Origin: SVQP01 sp045594705
GTDB taxonomy: Bacteria; Bacillota; Clostridia; Oscillospirales; CAG-272
Assembly (NCBI GenBank): GCA_045594705.1
Contig: JAZNZB010000102.1
Coordinates: forward strand, 1-27,967
Direction of reading: 5' to 3'
DNA length: 27,967 nucleotides
Part shown: piece after piece, positions 16,157-23,459 of the stretch
Layout: each line of letters begins with the position of its first letter
Position numbering within the stretch: position 1 is the stretch's first letter
The notes under the pieces: generated by a model
The model's input: the letters and a program-made list of their open reading frames with translations, nothing else
Told to the model about the DNA's origin: nothing
The model's database searches: none
Program-made: the position numbers and the translations under genes

Positions 16157-16185
16157 TTGACATGATTTTGCAAAAGGTGTATAAT
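16157..16185 (+). promoter_or_regulatory. Consensus promoter of the metF-metH operon
   Basis: Perfect TTGACA (16157-16162), a 17-bp spacer and perfect TATAAT (16180-16185) lie 32 bp before metF. The leader is too short for a SAM riboswitch or T-box. The -35 boxes of the two divergent promoters are 17 bp apart. Confidence 0.9.
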
Positions 16186-16217
16186 TTGTATAATGATACT
16201 TTACGGAGGTCCGTTAT

Positions 16218-17096
16218 ATGAAACTGACCGAAATATTACAAAACGATAAGCTTTTCCTTTCCTTTGAGGTATTTCCGCCCAAGACAGACTCGGCCTTTGC
16301 AAGCGTGGAGCAGGCGATCGACCAAATTGCCGCACTGCATCCACCCTTTATGAGTGTGACGTACGGCGCGGGTGGCGGCACAAGTCAATATACGTTGGAA
16401 ATTGCCAAGCACGTCAAGGCGACCTACGGCGTTCCCATGCTTGCGCACCTGACCTGCGTTTCGTCCAGAAAGGAAACCGTCGCAAAACAGATCAAAGCGA
16501 TCAGCGAGGCGGGCATTCAGAACGTCATGGCTCTGCGTGGTGATATCCCCGCGCACCTGCAGGATGCGGATCGCGCAGCCTGGGATTACCGCCACGCCGT
16601 TGATCTGGTACGCGAGCTGCGAGAAAGCGGTGCGGATTTTTGCATCGGTGGCGCGTGCTACCCCGAGGTACACCCCGAAAGCCGCAATCAGAAGGATGAT
16701 TTGCGCTACCTTGCCGAAAAGGTGGACGCAGGCTGCGATTTTTTGACCACGCAGATGTTTTTTGACAACAATCTCTTCTATAATTTCATGTACAAAGCAC
16801 GTGAAGCGGGCATCACCGTGCCCGTGCTGCCCGGTATTATGCCCATTACCAACGCGACTCAGGTTGGGCGCGCCATCAAGCTGTCCGGCTCACACATGCC
16901 GCGCAGATTTTTGTCACTCGTGGACAAATTCGGCAACGATCCCGCCGCCATGCAGCAAGCGGGCATTGCGTACGCAACCGACCAGATCATTGACCTGTTT
17001 GCCAATAACGTCACACACGTGCACGTCTATTCCATGAACAAGCCGGACGTGGCCGCCGCCATTATGGCAAATCTTTCAAACATTCTCGGAAAATAG
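16218..17096 (+). CDS. metF: 5,10-methylenetetrahydrofolate reductase
   Basis: This cytoplasmic FAD enzyme reduces methylene-THF to methyl-THF, the methyl donor for methionine synthesis. Its 292 residues match the bacterial MetF length. Visible marks are LSFEVFPPKT near the N-terminus with Glu17 (equivalent to catalytic Glu28 of E. coli), SVTYGAGGGTS, HLTCVSSRKE, NVMALRGDIP and the C-terminal FLTTQMFFDN and PVLPGIMPI blocks. CGGAGG precedes ATG 16218. The metH-like gene begins 12 bp after the stop with its own GGAGG, so product and consumer of methyl-THF are made together. Confidence 0.96.
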   Translation: MKLTEILQNDKLFLSFEVFPPKTDSAFASVEQAIDQIAALHPPFMSVTYGAGGGTSQYTLEIAKHVKATYGVPMLAHLTCVSSRKETVAKQIKAISEAGIQNVMALRGDIPAHLQDADRAAWDYRHAVDLVRELRESGADFCIGGACYPEVHPESRNQKDDLRYLAEKVDAGCDFLTTQMFFDNNLFYNFMYKAREAGITVPVLPGIMPITNATQVGRAIKLSGSHMPRRFLSLVDKFGNDPAAMQQAGIAYATDQIIDLFANNVTHVHVYSMNKPDVAAAIMANLSNILGK

Positions 17097-17108
17097 CGGA
17101 GGAATTTT

Positions 17109-19505
17109 ATGTCCTTGATCGATCAGCTTTCCAACAATATCATATATATGGACGGCGGTATGGGCACGCTGCTGCAAGCAGCGGGACTTGCACCCGGAGA
17201 GCAGCCCGAGCGCTGGAATCTCTCGCACCCCGAGGCGGTGCGCAGCATTCACCGCGCGTACCTCGAGGCGGGCAGCCGCATCATCACCACCAACACCTTC
17301 GGGGCGAATGCCCTGCACTATTCTGACGACGAGCTTGCCAAAATCATTCCCGCAGCCGTGCAAAACGTGCGCACCGCTATGCAACAGGCGGGCGTGAGTG
17401 ACGCTTACGTCGCGCTGGATATCGGCCCTTCGGGCAAGCTTTTGCGCCCATACGGTGACCTTGACTTTGAGGATGCCGTTTCCCTGTTTGCCAAGACCGT
17501 GCGCCTGGGTGCGCAGGCGGGTGCCGACCTGGTCTTAATTGAGACCTTTAACGACTGCGCCGAGACCAAGGCCGCCTTGCTTGCCGCCAAGGAAAATTGT
17601 ACACTGCCCGTATTCGTTTCCAACGCATACGGTGCGGACGGCAAGCTGCTCACGGGTGCTTCGCCCGAAGCCATGGTTGCCATGCTGGAGGGCATGGGTG
17701 CGGATGCCATTGGCGCAAACTGCTCGCTTGGACCTGCACAGCTGGCCTCGGTTGCGACGCGTCTTTTGGATGCCGCATCCGTTCCCGTGCTGCTAATGCC
17801 CAACGCGGGACTTCCACGCGCAGATGCTGCAGGCAATACCGTTTACGACATAGACGCGGAGCAATTCGCAGCCATCATGGCAGAGCTTGTTTCGCTTGGT
17901 GTGCGTCTGCCCGGTGGCTGCTGCGGCACGACTCCCGCGCATATTGCCAAAACGATGGCTTTGACGCAAAACGTCAAGCCCGCACCCATCCAAAAGAAAA
18001 ACGACACCGTGGTGTCGTCCTATACGCACGCCGTCAATTTCTCGGATGCGCCCTTGCTGATCGGGGAGCGCATCAATCCCACGGGCAAAAAACGCTTTAA
18101 GCAGGCCCTGATTGAGGGGGATATGTCCTACGTGCTCGACCAGGGGCTTGCGCAGGCCGAGCAGGGCGTGCACCTCTTGGACGTCAACGTGGGCATTCCC
18201 GAAATCGACGAGCCATCCTTACTTTGCCGCACGGTCTGCGAGCTGCAGGCCGTGACAGACCTGCCCTTGCAGATTGATACCGCCGATCCCGTAGCCATGG
18301 AGCGCGCCCTGCGCAGATACGTGGGCAAGGCCATGATCAACTCTGTCTCGGGCAAGCGCGAGAGCATACAGACCATCTTCCCGCTTGTCAAAAAATACGG
18401 CGGCGTTGTGGTGGCGCTGACGCTGGACGAGGACGGCATTCCCGACTCGGCAGACGGTCGCGTGGCCATTGCCAAGCGCATTTTAGAGGCCGCTGCCGAA
18501 TACGGCATTGACAAAAAGGACATCGTATTTGACACGCTGACCATGACGGTCAGCACAAATCCCGAGGCGGCCGCGCAAACGCTGGGTGCTCTGCGCGAGA
18601 TCCGCGAGAGCCTTGGCTGCCACACCGTGCTGGGCATTTCCAACGTATCCTTCGGGCTGCCCGAACGCGAGGTCCTGACCTCTCATTTCTTCACGCTGGC
18701 CATGCAAAACGGCCTATCTGCAGCCATCATGAACCCGGGCTCCGCTGCCATGCGCAACGCATACCTTGCATACCGCGCGCTCTTTGGCATGGACGTGGGC
18801 TGCGCCGACTACATCGCGCGCGTCACCCCCGTGGGGGCTTCGGGCGCGGTACAGGCCACGGCAGCCAAGGACGTGCTGCCGCCCCTGCAGGGGGCCATTC
18901 TCAAGGGTCTTGTGGAGGCTGCCGCACGCGAGACCGACGCGCTGCTGACTGTGCGTGATCCCATGGACATCATCAACGGGGAGATCATTCCCGCACTGGA
19001 TCTGGTGGGCGCACGCTTTGATGCAAAAGAACTGTATCTGCCGCAGCTTTTGCTTTCGGCTGAGGCCGCAAAGGCTGCATTTGAGCGCATCAAGGCGCAG
19101 AGCGTCAAGGTAGAGAGTAACGAGGCGCAAATCCCCTTTGTGCTTGCCACGGTGGAGGGCGATATTCACGACATCGGCAAAAACATCGTCAAGCTGCTCT
19201 TGGAGAATTACAATTTCAAGGTCATCGACCTTGGCCGTAACGTGCCTGCCGAGCAGGTGCTTGAGGCTGTCAAAGCACACAATGCCCCGCTTTGCGGGCT
19301 GAGTGCGCTCATGACTACCACGGTGCCCGCCATGGAACGCACCATTGCCCTTTTGCACGAGCAAGCGCCCGACTGCCGCGTAGTGGTGGGCGGCGCAGTG
19401 CTGACCGCAGAATATGCAGCACAAATTCACGCCGACTATTACGCCAAGGACGCCATGGAGACCGTGCGGTACGCTGAACGCGTCAGAAAGGACCTTTTAT
19501 CATGA
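17109..19505 (+). CDS. metH: Cobalamin-dependent methionine synthase lacking the reactivation domain
   Basis: It transfers methyl from methyl-THF to homocysteine through cobalamin. The protein has 798 residues. An N-terminal homocysteine/zinc barrel carries the three zinc cysteines (Cys205 in GANCSLGP, Cys271-Cys272 in GGCCGT). A pterin-binding barrel starts at LLIGERINPTGKK (about 316). The cobalamin cap and B12-binding Rossmann domain have DIHDIGKN with His687. It stops right after the B12 domain; the AdoMet-binding activation domain of the roughly 1230-residue E. coli enzyme is absent. Firmicutes and Thermotoga often have this short form with the activation domain as a separate protein, but none is encoded in this window. 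The stop overlaps the next start as ATGA. Confidence 0.95.
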   Translation: MSLIDQLSNNIIYMDGGMGTLLQAAGLAPGEQPERWNLSHPEAVRSIHRAYLEAGSRIITTNTFGANALHYSDDELAKIIPAAVQNVRTAMQQAGVSDAYVALDIGPSGKLLRPYGDLDFEDAVSLFAKTVRLGAQAGADLVLIETFNDCAETKAALLAAKENCTLPVFVSNAYGADGKLLTGASPEAMVAMLEGMGADAIGANCSLGPAQLASVATRLLDAASVPVLLMPNAGLPRADAAGNTVYDIDAEQFAAIMAELVSLGVRLPGGCCGTTPAHIAKTMALTQNVKPAPIQKKNDTVVSSYTHAVNFSDAPLLIGERINPTGKKRFKQALIEGDMSYVLDQGLAQAEQGVHLLDVNVGIPEIDEPSLLCRTVCELQAVTDLPLQIDTADPVAMERALRRYVGKAMINSVSGKRESIQTIFPLVKKYGGVVVALTLDEDGIPDSADGRVAIAKRILEAAAEYGIDKKDIVFDTLTMTVSTNPEAAAQTLGALREIRESLGCHTVLGISNVSFGLPEREVLTSHFFTLAMQNGLSAAIMNPGSAAMRNAYLAYRALFGMDVGCADYIARVTPVGASGAVQATAAKDVLPPLQGAILKGLVEAAARETDALLTVRDPMDIINGEIIPALDLVGARFDAKELYLPQLLLSAEAAKAAFERIKAQSVKVESNEAQIPFVLATVEGDIHDIGKNIVKLLLENYNFKVIDLGRNVPAEQVLEAVKAHNAPLCGLSALMTTTVPAMERTIALLHEQAPDCRVVVGGAVLTAEYAAQIHADYYAKDAMETVRYAERVRKDLLS

Positions 19506-19978
19506 AATATTACGTAGAACAAAAAGTATTTTCCTGGAACGATAATTTCTCGGTGTACGACGTTGCGGGCAACGAGATCTTCTTGGTCAAGGGTGAGTTT
19601 TTCTCGTTTGGCAAGAATCTGACCATCATGGACACGCGCGGCAACGAGCTTTACCGCATTGAGCAGGAGCTCTTCCGCTTCCGCCCGCGCTACCATATCG
19701 TCAGAAACGGCGAGATCCAAGCCACGGTGGTCAAGGAGTTTTCCATGTTCACCCCCTACTACACGGTCGAGGGGCCGGGCTGGGAGATCGAGGGCGACTT
19801 TTTCGACCACGACTACGACGTCACGGATAACGGTCGCCACGTGGCAAGTGTGCAAAAGCAGTGGTTTACCTGGGGTGATACCTACGAGATCGAGGTCAAC
19901 GACGGCGAATACGACCCCGTCGCAGTCCTTGCCGTGTGCATCATCATCGACTGCGTGCTGGATAGCCGGGATAACTGA
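19502..19978 (+). CDS. LURP-one-related (YxjI-like) protein
   Basis: The 158-residue soluble protein is built of repeated beta hairpins: YVEQKVFSWNDNFSVYD, GNEIFLVKGEFFSFGKNLTI, GNELYRIEQELFRFRPRYHI and so on, ending in a hydrophobic AVLAVCIIIDCVLD helix. This is the pattern of the LURP-one/tubby-like family that includes B. subtilis YxjI, whose function is unknown. The ATG overlaps the metH stop (ATGA), so translation is coupled to methionine synthase. Why such a barrel protein is tied to metH is not evident. Confidence 0.82.
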   Translation: MKYYVEQKVFSWNDNFSVYDVAGNEIFLVKGEFFSFGKNLTIMDTRGNELYRIEQELFRFRPRYHIVRNGEIQATVVKEFSMFTPYYTVEGPGWEIEGDFFDHDYDVTDNGRHVASVQKQWFTWGDTYEIEVNDGEYDPVAVLAVCIIIDCVLDSRDN

Positions 19979-20000
19979 TCAAAATAAAAACCGACAGATT

Positions 20001-20202
20001 GGCGTGATACTCTTATCGGAGTATCACGCCAGTTCTATTCGCCTTTGGCGAGTGATATTGCTACGCAGTGATATTCGGCTTACGCCGAGTGATATTTGCT
20101 TCGCGAGTTTTAAGGCGAATAGAATATCACTGAAGCCGCAAAGCTTCAATATCACTATCGCGTTAGCGATAATATCACTCCGACGAAGTCGGAATAGCAC
20201 TC
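20001..20202. repeat. Mosaic of mini-hairpins joined by AGTGATATT / AATATCACT
   Basis: It opens with a perfect 12-bp hairpin (20001-20012 with 20019-20030). A 13-bp inverted repeat TTCTATTCGCCTT (20033-20045 with 20112-20124) then encloses three copies of AGTGATATT (20051, 20067, 20088). The right half has three copies of the complement AATATCACT (20123, 20148, 20171). Between the copies sit small hairpins such as CGGC-TTA-CGCCG-like and ATCGC-GTTA-GCGAT. No gene is supported. This occupies most of the 366-bp gap before the next gene. The first hairpin might also end the metF-metH transcript. Confidence 0.75.
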
Positions 20203-20231
20203 TTGCTTTCTCTGCCGATTTATGATATAAT
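20203..20231 (+). promoter_or_regulatory. Promoter at the right edge of the hairpin mosaic
   Basis: TTGCTT (20203-20208), a 17-bp spacer and TATAAT (20226-20231) form the promoter. The whole 29-bp unit matches the RAYT copy 1 promoter (545-573, minus) except at three positions, spacer included. It probably drives the small membrane protein gene at 20345 through a roughly 107-bp leader. Confidence 0.7.
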
Positions 20232-20344
20232 ATAATCAGCACTTTAGGGGTATGGGCTTTGCCCGATGCGTTTGTAATACAAAGGCGAAACTAGCGCGAT
20301 AAAACATAACGATAAATAAGAATTTGACAAAGGAGTGTGATTAT

Positions 20345-20692
20345 ATGAAATCGATGAAAACTATAGCTATTCTACTAACACCGCTTTTATTATTCGCTAT
20401 CTTGTTTATTCCTTATAGTTTAGCTAATCAACACTTTATTGTCGATTGGCTGGGTTGTGGCTGCCCTGTAATAGATGAAGCGGGCAATATGGTTGAAAAC
20501 AACTTTAACGCTAATGATTTCACGGCATTATTTTGGTTAGGTATCTCTGTTTGTGTGGTTGCAATTTCGGTGTTTTTATCAAAAAGAATACAGAAAGAAA
20601 AGATGTGGTTCAGAGTTCTGTATATAGTAGGTATGCTTTTGATATCACTCGTGATAACTTATCAATTCTGCCAAATGATGATGTGGAATTGA
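20345..20692 (+). CDS. Small three-helix membrane protein, AT-rich, unknown function
   Basis: The 115-residue protein has hydrophobic segments at about 5-27 (IAILLTPLLLFAILFIPYSL), 65-80 (FWLGISVCVVAISVFL) and 90-110 (VLYIVGMLLISLVITYQF). Between the first two is a short polar loop with CGCPVIDEAGNMVENN. AAAGGAG lies 10 bp before ATG 20345; an in-frame TTG at 20324 precedes that site and was rejected. Codon use is clearly more AT-rich than in the neighbouring metH and sigma operons, which suggests recent arrival. It has its own promoter and terminator and lies between two convergent transcription units. No family was recognised. Confidence 0.75.
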   Translation: MKSMKTIAILLTPLLLFAILFIPYSLANQHFIVDWLGCGCPVIDEAGNMVENNFNANDFTALFWLGISVCVVAISVFLSKRIQKEKMWFRVLYIVGMLLISLVITYQFCQMMMWN

Positions 20693-20721
20693 CAAATTCC
20701 AATTTATTGAACTGAATGAAC

Positions 20722-20765
20722 TAACCCCGACAGACTTTGAAAATCTGTCGGGGTTACTCTTTGTT
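20722..20765 (+). terminator. Terminator after the small membrane protein gene
   Basis: A perfect 13-bp stem TAACCCCGACAGA / TCTGTCGGGGTTA (20722-20734 with 20744-20756) is followed by CTCTTTGTTT. The T-run is moderate. A second small hairpin CCTGC-GGA-GCAGG followed by TTTT comes at about 20768. Confidence 0.75.
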
Positions 20766-20841
20766 TCCTGCGGAGCAGGTTTTGATGCCAACAAGCAAGC
20801 TTCCTTATGAGAACCACCCTTTTCTCTGTCGGTTTTTCTTA

Positions 20842-22263
20842 TTATCCAATCAGCATACTCAGGTACGAATGATTCTGAATAAACACGTCGTTTCCAAGCA
20901 TCATCCGCAGCGCAAGTCCGCTGACAACGCGGCCTCTGCCGCTTGGGTTGAACAAATAGTATCTGTCATCCCATTGGTAGGCGTGATTCCCGCGGATATC
21001 GCTGTAACGCCACGTGACGCGCACGATTCCGTATACCTTGCCGCCCACCTTGCGGTAAGTGCCCTCGGCATACACATAGTCAAGATTGAGATTCTTTGTA
21101 GCGATCATGTGTGGGGGCTTGATCCGGGCCAGATCCAGCCGCGCAATCGCAGACCCGATATCGGGGGCTCCTGCAAGATCGTCCGCTGTGTACTGCACTC
21201 CGCCGGTGGTCACGTGGCCTTTTTCATGATTGACACCGCCAATCCAAATGATCTCCTCGGTGGTCACACCGTTGATCAGACGCGTATACGTTGCAATGAC
21301 CCGATCCTTTTTGGGCGTGACGGTATGCATGAATACACTTATGCCGTCGGGCTGAACGTATTCTCTGATTTCCCTTGCCTGCTCAGAAACAAACACGTCG
21401 TCCGCGGTGACGTAGTCGCACCCGTTTTCCGTCACGTGCCAGTTCTCCTCATCGTTTGCCAGCAGAAGGATATTTTCCTTGACCTCGGCAAGGGTAGAAT
21501 GGCGGCTTGCGGGATAGATGCTCGGGGAGGATTGAAAATCCAGGATCGTATTCCAAATGCTCTTGCTTTGGGTAAGTGCAGTCAGATGATCTGCTCTGTC
21601 CCAAAAGCCCGCATCCACCTTGCCATCCCGAAAAGCGATCACACAGCCATGGCCCAGATCTCTTGTCATTGGAACCTCGAACATATTGGGAAAAAACTCC
21701 ACCTTGCCCTCGGTTTGGTTGATCAACACGTAGTTTTCAATTCCAACCTGCTCCAGCGACATGATAAAACGATCATAGCCGCTGAAAATCTCGGTATCAT
21801 AATACGGATAACACAAATAAATATACTCAGGCAACCCTGCGCCGCGGATCTGATCGACCACGCGCAGCTTGACAACGTGACAGGCATTGTACCATGCAAG
21901 GTTATAATACGCATCGGGCAACACCTCGGCCACCTCGACCTCCAACACCGTCTGAATATCAAAGGCGGGCTCGTAGATCTCCATATTGTCGCCTCCTTGA
22001 TCGGACGCATTTCCCTGCAGGCTCTGCGGGTGGTACGTCACGGTATCCGTGCCCTGCACCGTGCCAACCGACGGCACACGCCGCACAGCGGCTATGGTCA
22101 CAATCAGCGCAAGACATGCCGCCAATGCACCGATACGCAGCCAAAGCTTTGTGCGCTTGGACCTTTTTTGCTTGCTTTGCAGCTCCCGATCCATGGAAAC
22201 AAAGTGCTCCACCACGTCAGATTCCACGCAGCTCACACCGTCTAAAAATTCATTTTCTTTCAC
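20842..22263 (-). CDS. Single-pass membrane protein paired with an ECF sigma factor (putative anti-sigma or effector)
   Basis: The 473-residue protein has a cytoplasmic N-terminus of about 41 residues (DVVEHFVSMDREL, then a K/R-rich stretch), one helix (about 42-60, LRIGALAACLALIVTIAAV) and a large extracytoplasmic domain. No zinc anti-sigma HxxxCxxC motif and no known enzyme motif were seen. The GTG start at 22263 overlaps the sigma factor stop (GTGA) and follows AAGGAGG. Coupling and topology fit a membrane anti-sigma factor whose outer domain senses a signal. A role as the sigma factor's effector is also possible. Confidence 0.75.
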   Translation of the reverse strand: MKENEFLDGVSCVESDVVEHFVSMDRELQSKQKRSKRTKLWLRIGALAACLALIVTIAAVRRVPSVGTVQGTDTVTYHPQSLQGNASDQGGDNMEIYEPAFDIQTVLEVEVAEVLPDAYYNLAWYNACHVVKLRVVDQIRGAGLPEYIYLCYPYYDTEIFSGYDRFIMSLEQVGIENYVLINQTEGKVEFFPNMFEVPMTRDLGHGCVIAFRDGKVDAGFWDRADHLTALTQSKSIWNTILDFQSSPSIYPASRHSTLAEVKENILLLANDEENWHVTENGCDYVTADDVFVSEQAREIREYVQPDGISVFMHTVTPKKDRVIATYTRLINGVTTEEIIWIGGVNHEKGHVTTGGVQYTADDLAGAPDIGSAIARLDLARIKPPHMIATKNLNLDYVYAEGTYRKVGGKVYGIVRVTWRYSDIRGNHAYQWDDRYYLFNPSGRGRVVSGLALRMMLGNDVFIQNHSYLSMLIG

Positions 22264-22847
22264 AGAACGTACCCCTCCTTTTCCAGATACGCTTTCAGAT
22301 CGCGCTTGATCGCAGCGATCTCCTTATGCACCGTGGATTGACTGCAGCCCAATAATGTCGCGATCTCCCCGATCGGGCGCGAGATATAATATCGGCTCAT
22401 GAAGATATACATCCTGCGCTCCGGAAGTGCGCGAAGAAACTCGCTGATCATGCGCCCGAGCTCCATGGCCTGCTCTTGTGAATCCGCATCCCGGTCAGTC
22501 AAAAACTCTTTTACCTCGCTCAAGGACACGGTCAGCTCGGAAGAGACGCGCTTTTGTCTCTTTTTGGTCTTGTAGCAATCAATCGCTGTACGCCGCATGA
22601 TGGTAGCCAAAAATGCCTGCAGCGCAGTCGGTCTTGCAGGGGGAATGGTATTCCAGGCATCCAGGTACGTATCATTCAGGCATTCCTCGCAATCGCCGAC
22701 GTCATGCACGATATTGTACGCAACGGAAAGCAAGAACGCGCGATATTTGGCATCGGTCTGCTTGATCGCACGCTCGTCACGCTGCCAGTACAGCTCCACG
22801 ATCTGCTCGTCCGACATGTGCTCAACCTGCTTCTTTCCAAGTGCCAT
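22260..22847 (-). CDS. ECF-type RNA polymerase sigma factor
   Basis: The protein has 195 residues. Region 2 covers about 33-100 (YRAFLLSVAYNIVHD, DCEECLNDTYLDAWNTIPP, FLATIMRRTAIDCYK). A linker follows, and region 4 covers about 138-190, with LPERRMYIFMSRYY and the helix-turn-helix IGEIATLLGCSQSTVHKEIAAIKRDL. ATG 22847 follows AAGGAGGGATGAG. Longer versions lack a binding site. Its last codons overlap the membrane partner gene. It should direct polymerase to a small regulon under control of that partner; the regulon is not visible here apart from possible self-control at 22886-22916. Confidence 0.9.
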   Translation of the reverse strand: MALGKKQVEHMSDEQIVELYWQRDERAIKQTDAKYRAFLLSVAYNIVHDVGDCEECLNDTYLDAWNTIPPARPTALQAFLATIMRRTAIDCYKTKKRQKRVSSELTVSLSEVKEFLTDRDADSQEQAMELGRMISEFLRALPERRMYIFMSRYYISRPIGEIATLLGCSQSTVHKEIAAIKRDLKAYLEKEGYVL

Positions 22848-22885
22848 CTCATCCCTCCTTTTTGTTTTCTCAAAGGCCTTCACTA

Positions 22886-22916
22886 TTACAGTCGACAAAA
22901 CTCCGAAAAACTGTAA
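22886..22916 (-). promoter_or_regulatory. Inverted repeat upstream of the sigma factor gene
   Basis: TTACAG (22886-22891) and CTGTAA (22911-22916) form a 6-bp inverted repeat with a 19-bp spacer, about 39 bp before ATG 22847. It could be an operator or part of an ECF promoter. No standard promoter is obvious here. Confidence 0.3.
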
Positions 22917-22939
22917 AAGAATCCTTTTTTATATGCGAT

Positions 22940-22963
22940 CGGGGACTGATGCATCAGTCCCCG
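22940..22963. other. Strong GC-rich hairpin between the bPH-like and sigma factor genes
   Basis: A perfect 10-bp stem CGGGGACTGA / TCAGTCCCCG has loop TGCA. A T-run follows only on the plus strand (CCATATTTTT), while both flanking genes are on the minus strand, so it is a poor classical terminator for them. Confidence 0.5.
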
Positions 22964-22976
22964 CCATATTTTTCAC

Positions 22977-23459
22977 TCACACGTACCATCCGTGCGCTCG
23001 GATCTGCTCCTTGACCTCTTGCGCATCCGGCAGCAGCACGTGCAGCTCCTTGCCGTCCGAGAGGTACAGGTGCAGCTGTATCTCCTCAAAATCGTATTTG
23101 AGGATCTCGCTGTTCTGGATCTCCACGATCAGATACGGTCTTTTTTCCACCGAGACCACGTAAATCCCCTGTTCGCAGAAATATACGTTGCCGTTGATCA
23201 GCGACTTGCCCCACATGATATTGCCGTTTGCCTTGTGGTAATACGGAATTCTGCTATCCTTCTCCACCTGCGCAAAGCGTTTGTTGTTGCGTCTCTCTTC
23301 CACGACCAAGGAAATATGCATAAAAGGCGGCGCAATGGCAAACGCAAGCAGCGCAAACAAAACTGCCATTTTTAGCGGCACCAAGAGCAGCGTCAGCACA
23401 AAGGTCAGCACGCTGAAGATCACGCCGATAAAAATGGAAAATGCAATTTTTCCTTTCAT
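22977..23459 (-). CDS. Small membrane protein with PH-like (YcxB/bPH-type) domain, tentative
   Basis: The 160-residue protein has two hydrophobic N-terminal helices (IAFSIFIGVIFSVLTFVLTLLLV and MAVLFALLAFAIAPPFMHISLVV). A roughly 100-residue strand-rich cytoplasmic domain follows, with GNVYFCEQGIYVVSVEKRPYLIVEIQ and FEEIQLHLYLSDGKELHVLLP, ending in a helix (AQEVKEQIRAHGW). That order (two helices, beta sandwich, final helix) resembles bacterial PH-like YcxB proteins, but the match is by shape only. ATG 23459 follows AAAGGAGAG and overlaps the PAP2 gene stop as ATGA. Confidence 0.65.
   Translation of the reverse strand: MKGKIAFSIFIGVIFSVLTFVLTLLLVPLKMAVLFALLAFAIAPPFMHISLVVEERRNNKRFAQVEKDSRIPYYHKANGNIMWGKSLINGNVYFCEQGIYVVSVEKRPYLIVEIQNSEILKYDFEEIQLHLYLSDGKELHVLLPDAQEVKEQIRAHGWYV

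Noticed and set aside
16186..16217. SAM riboswitch or T-box upstream of metF
   Set aside because: The leader from the consensus promoter to the start codon is only about 25 bases, too short for either.
14644..16221. Long open frame on the plus strand opposite the surface protein gene
   Set aside because: Shadow of a GC-rich coding strand; His/Ala/Leu-rich, no motif, and it crosses both promoters.
20001..20202. CRISPR-like array
   Set aside because: The repeated unit is only 9 bp, changes orientation midway, and the intervals are themselves palindromic; no cas genes are nearby.
20737..22245. Long plus-strand frame opposite the sigma partner gene
   Set aside because: No ribosome binding site or motif; the minus-strand gene is supported by coupling to the sigma factor.
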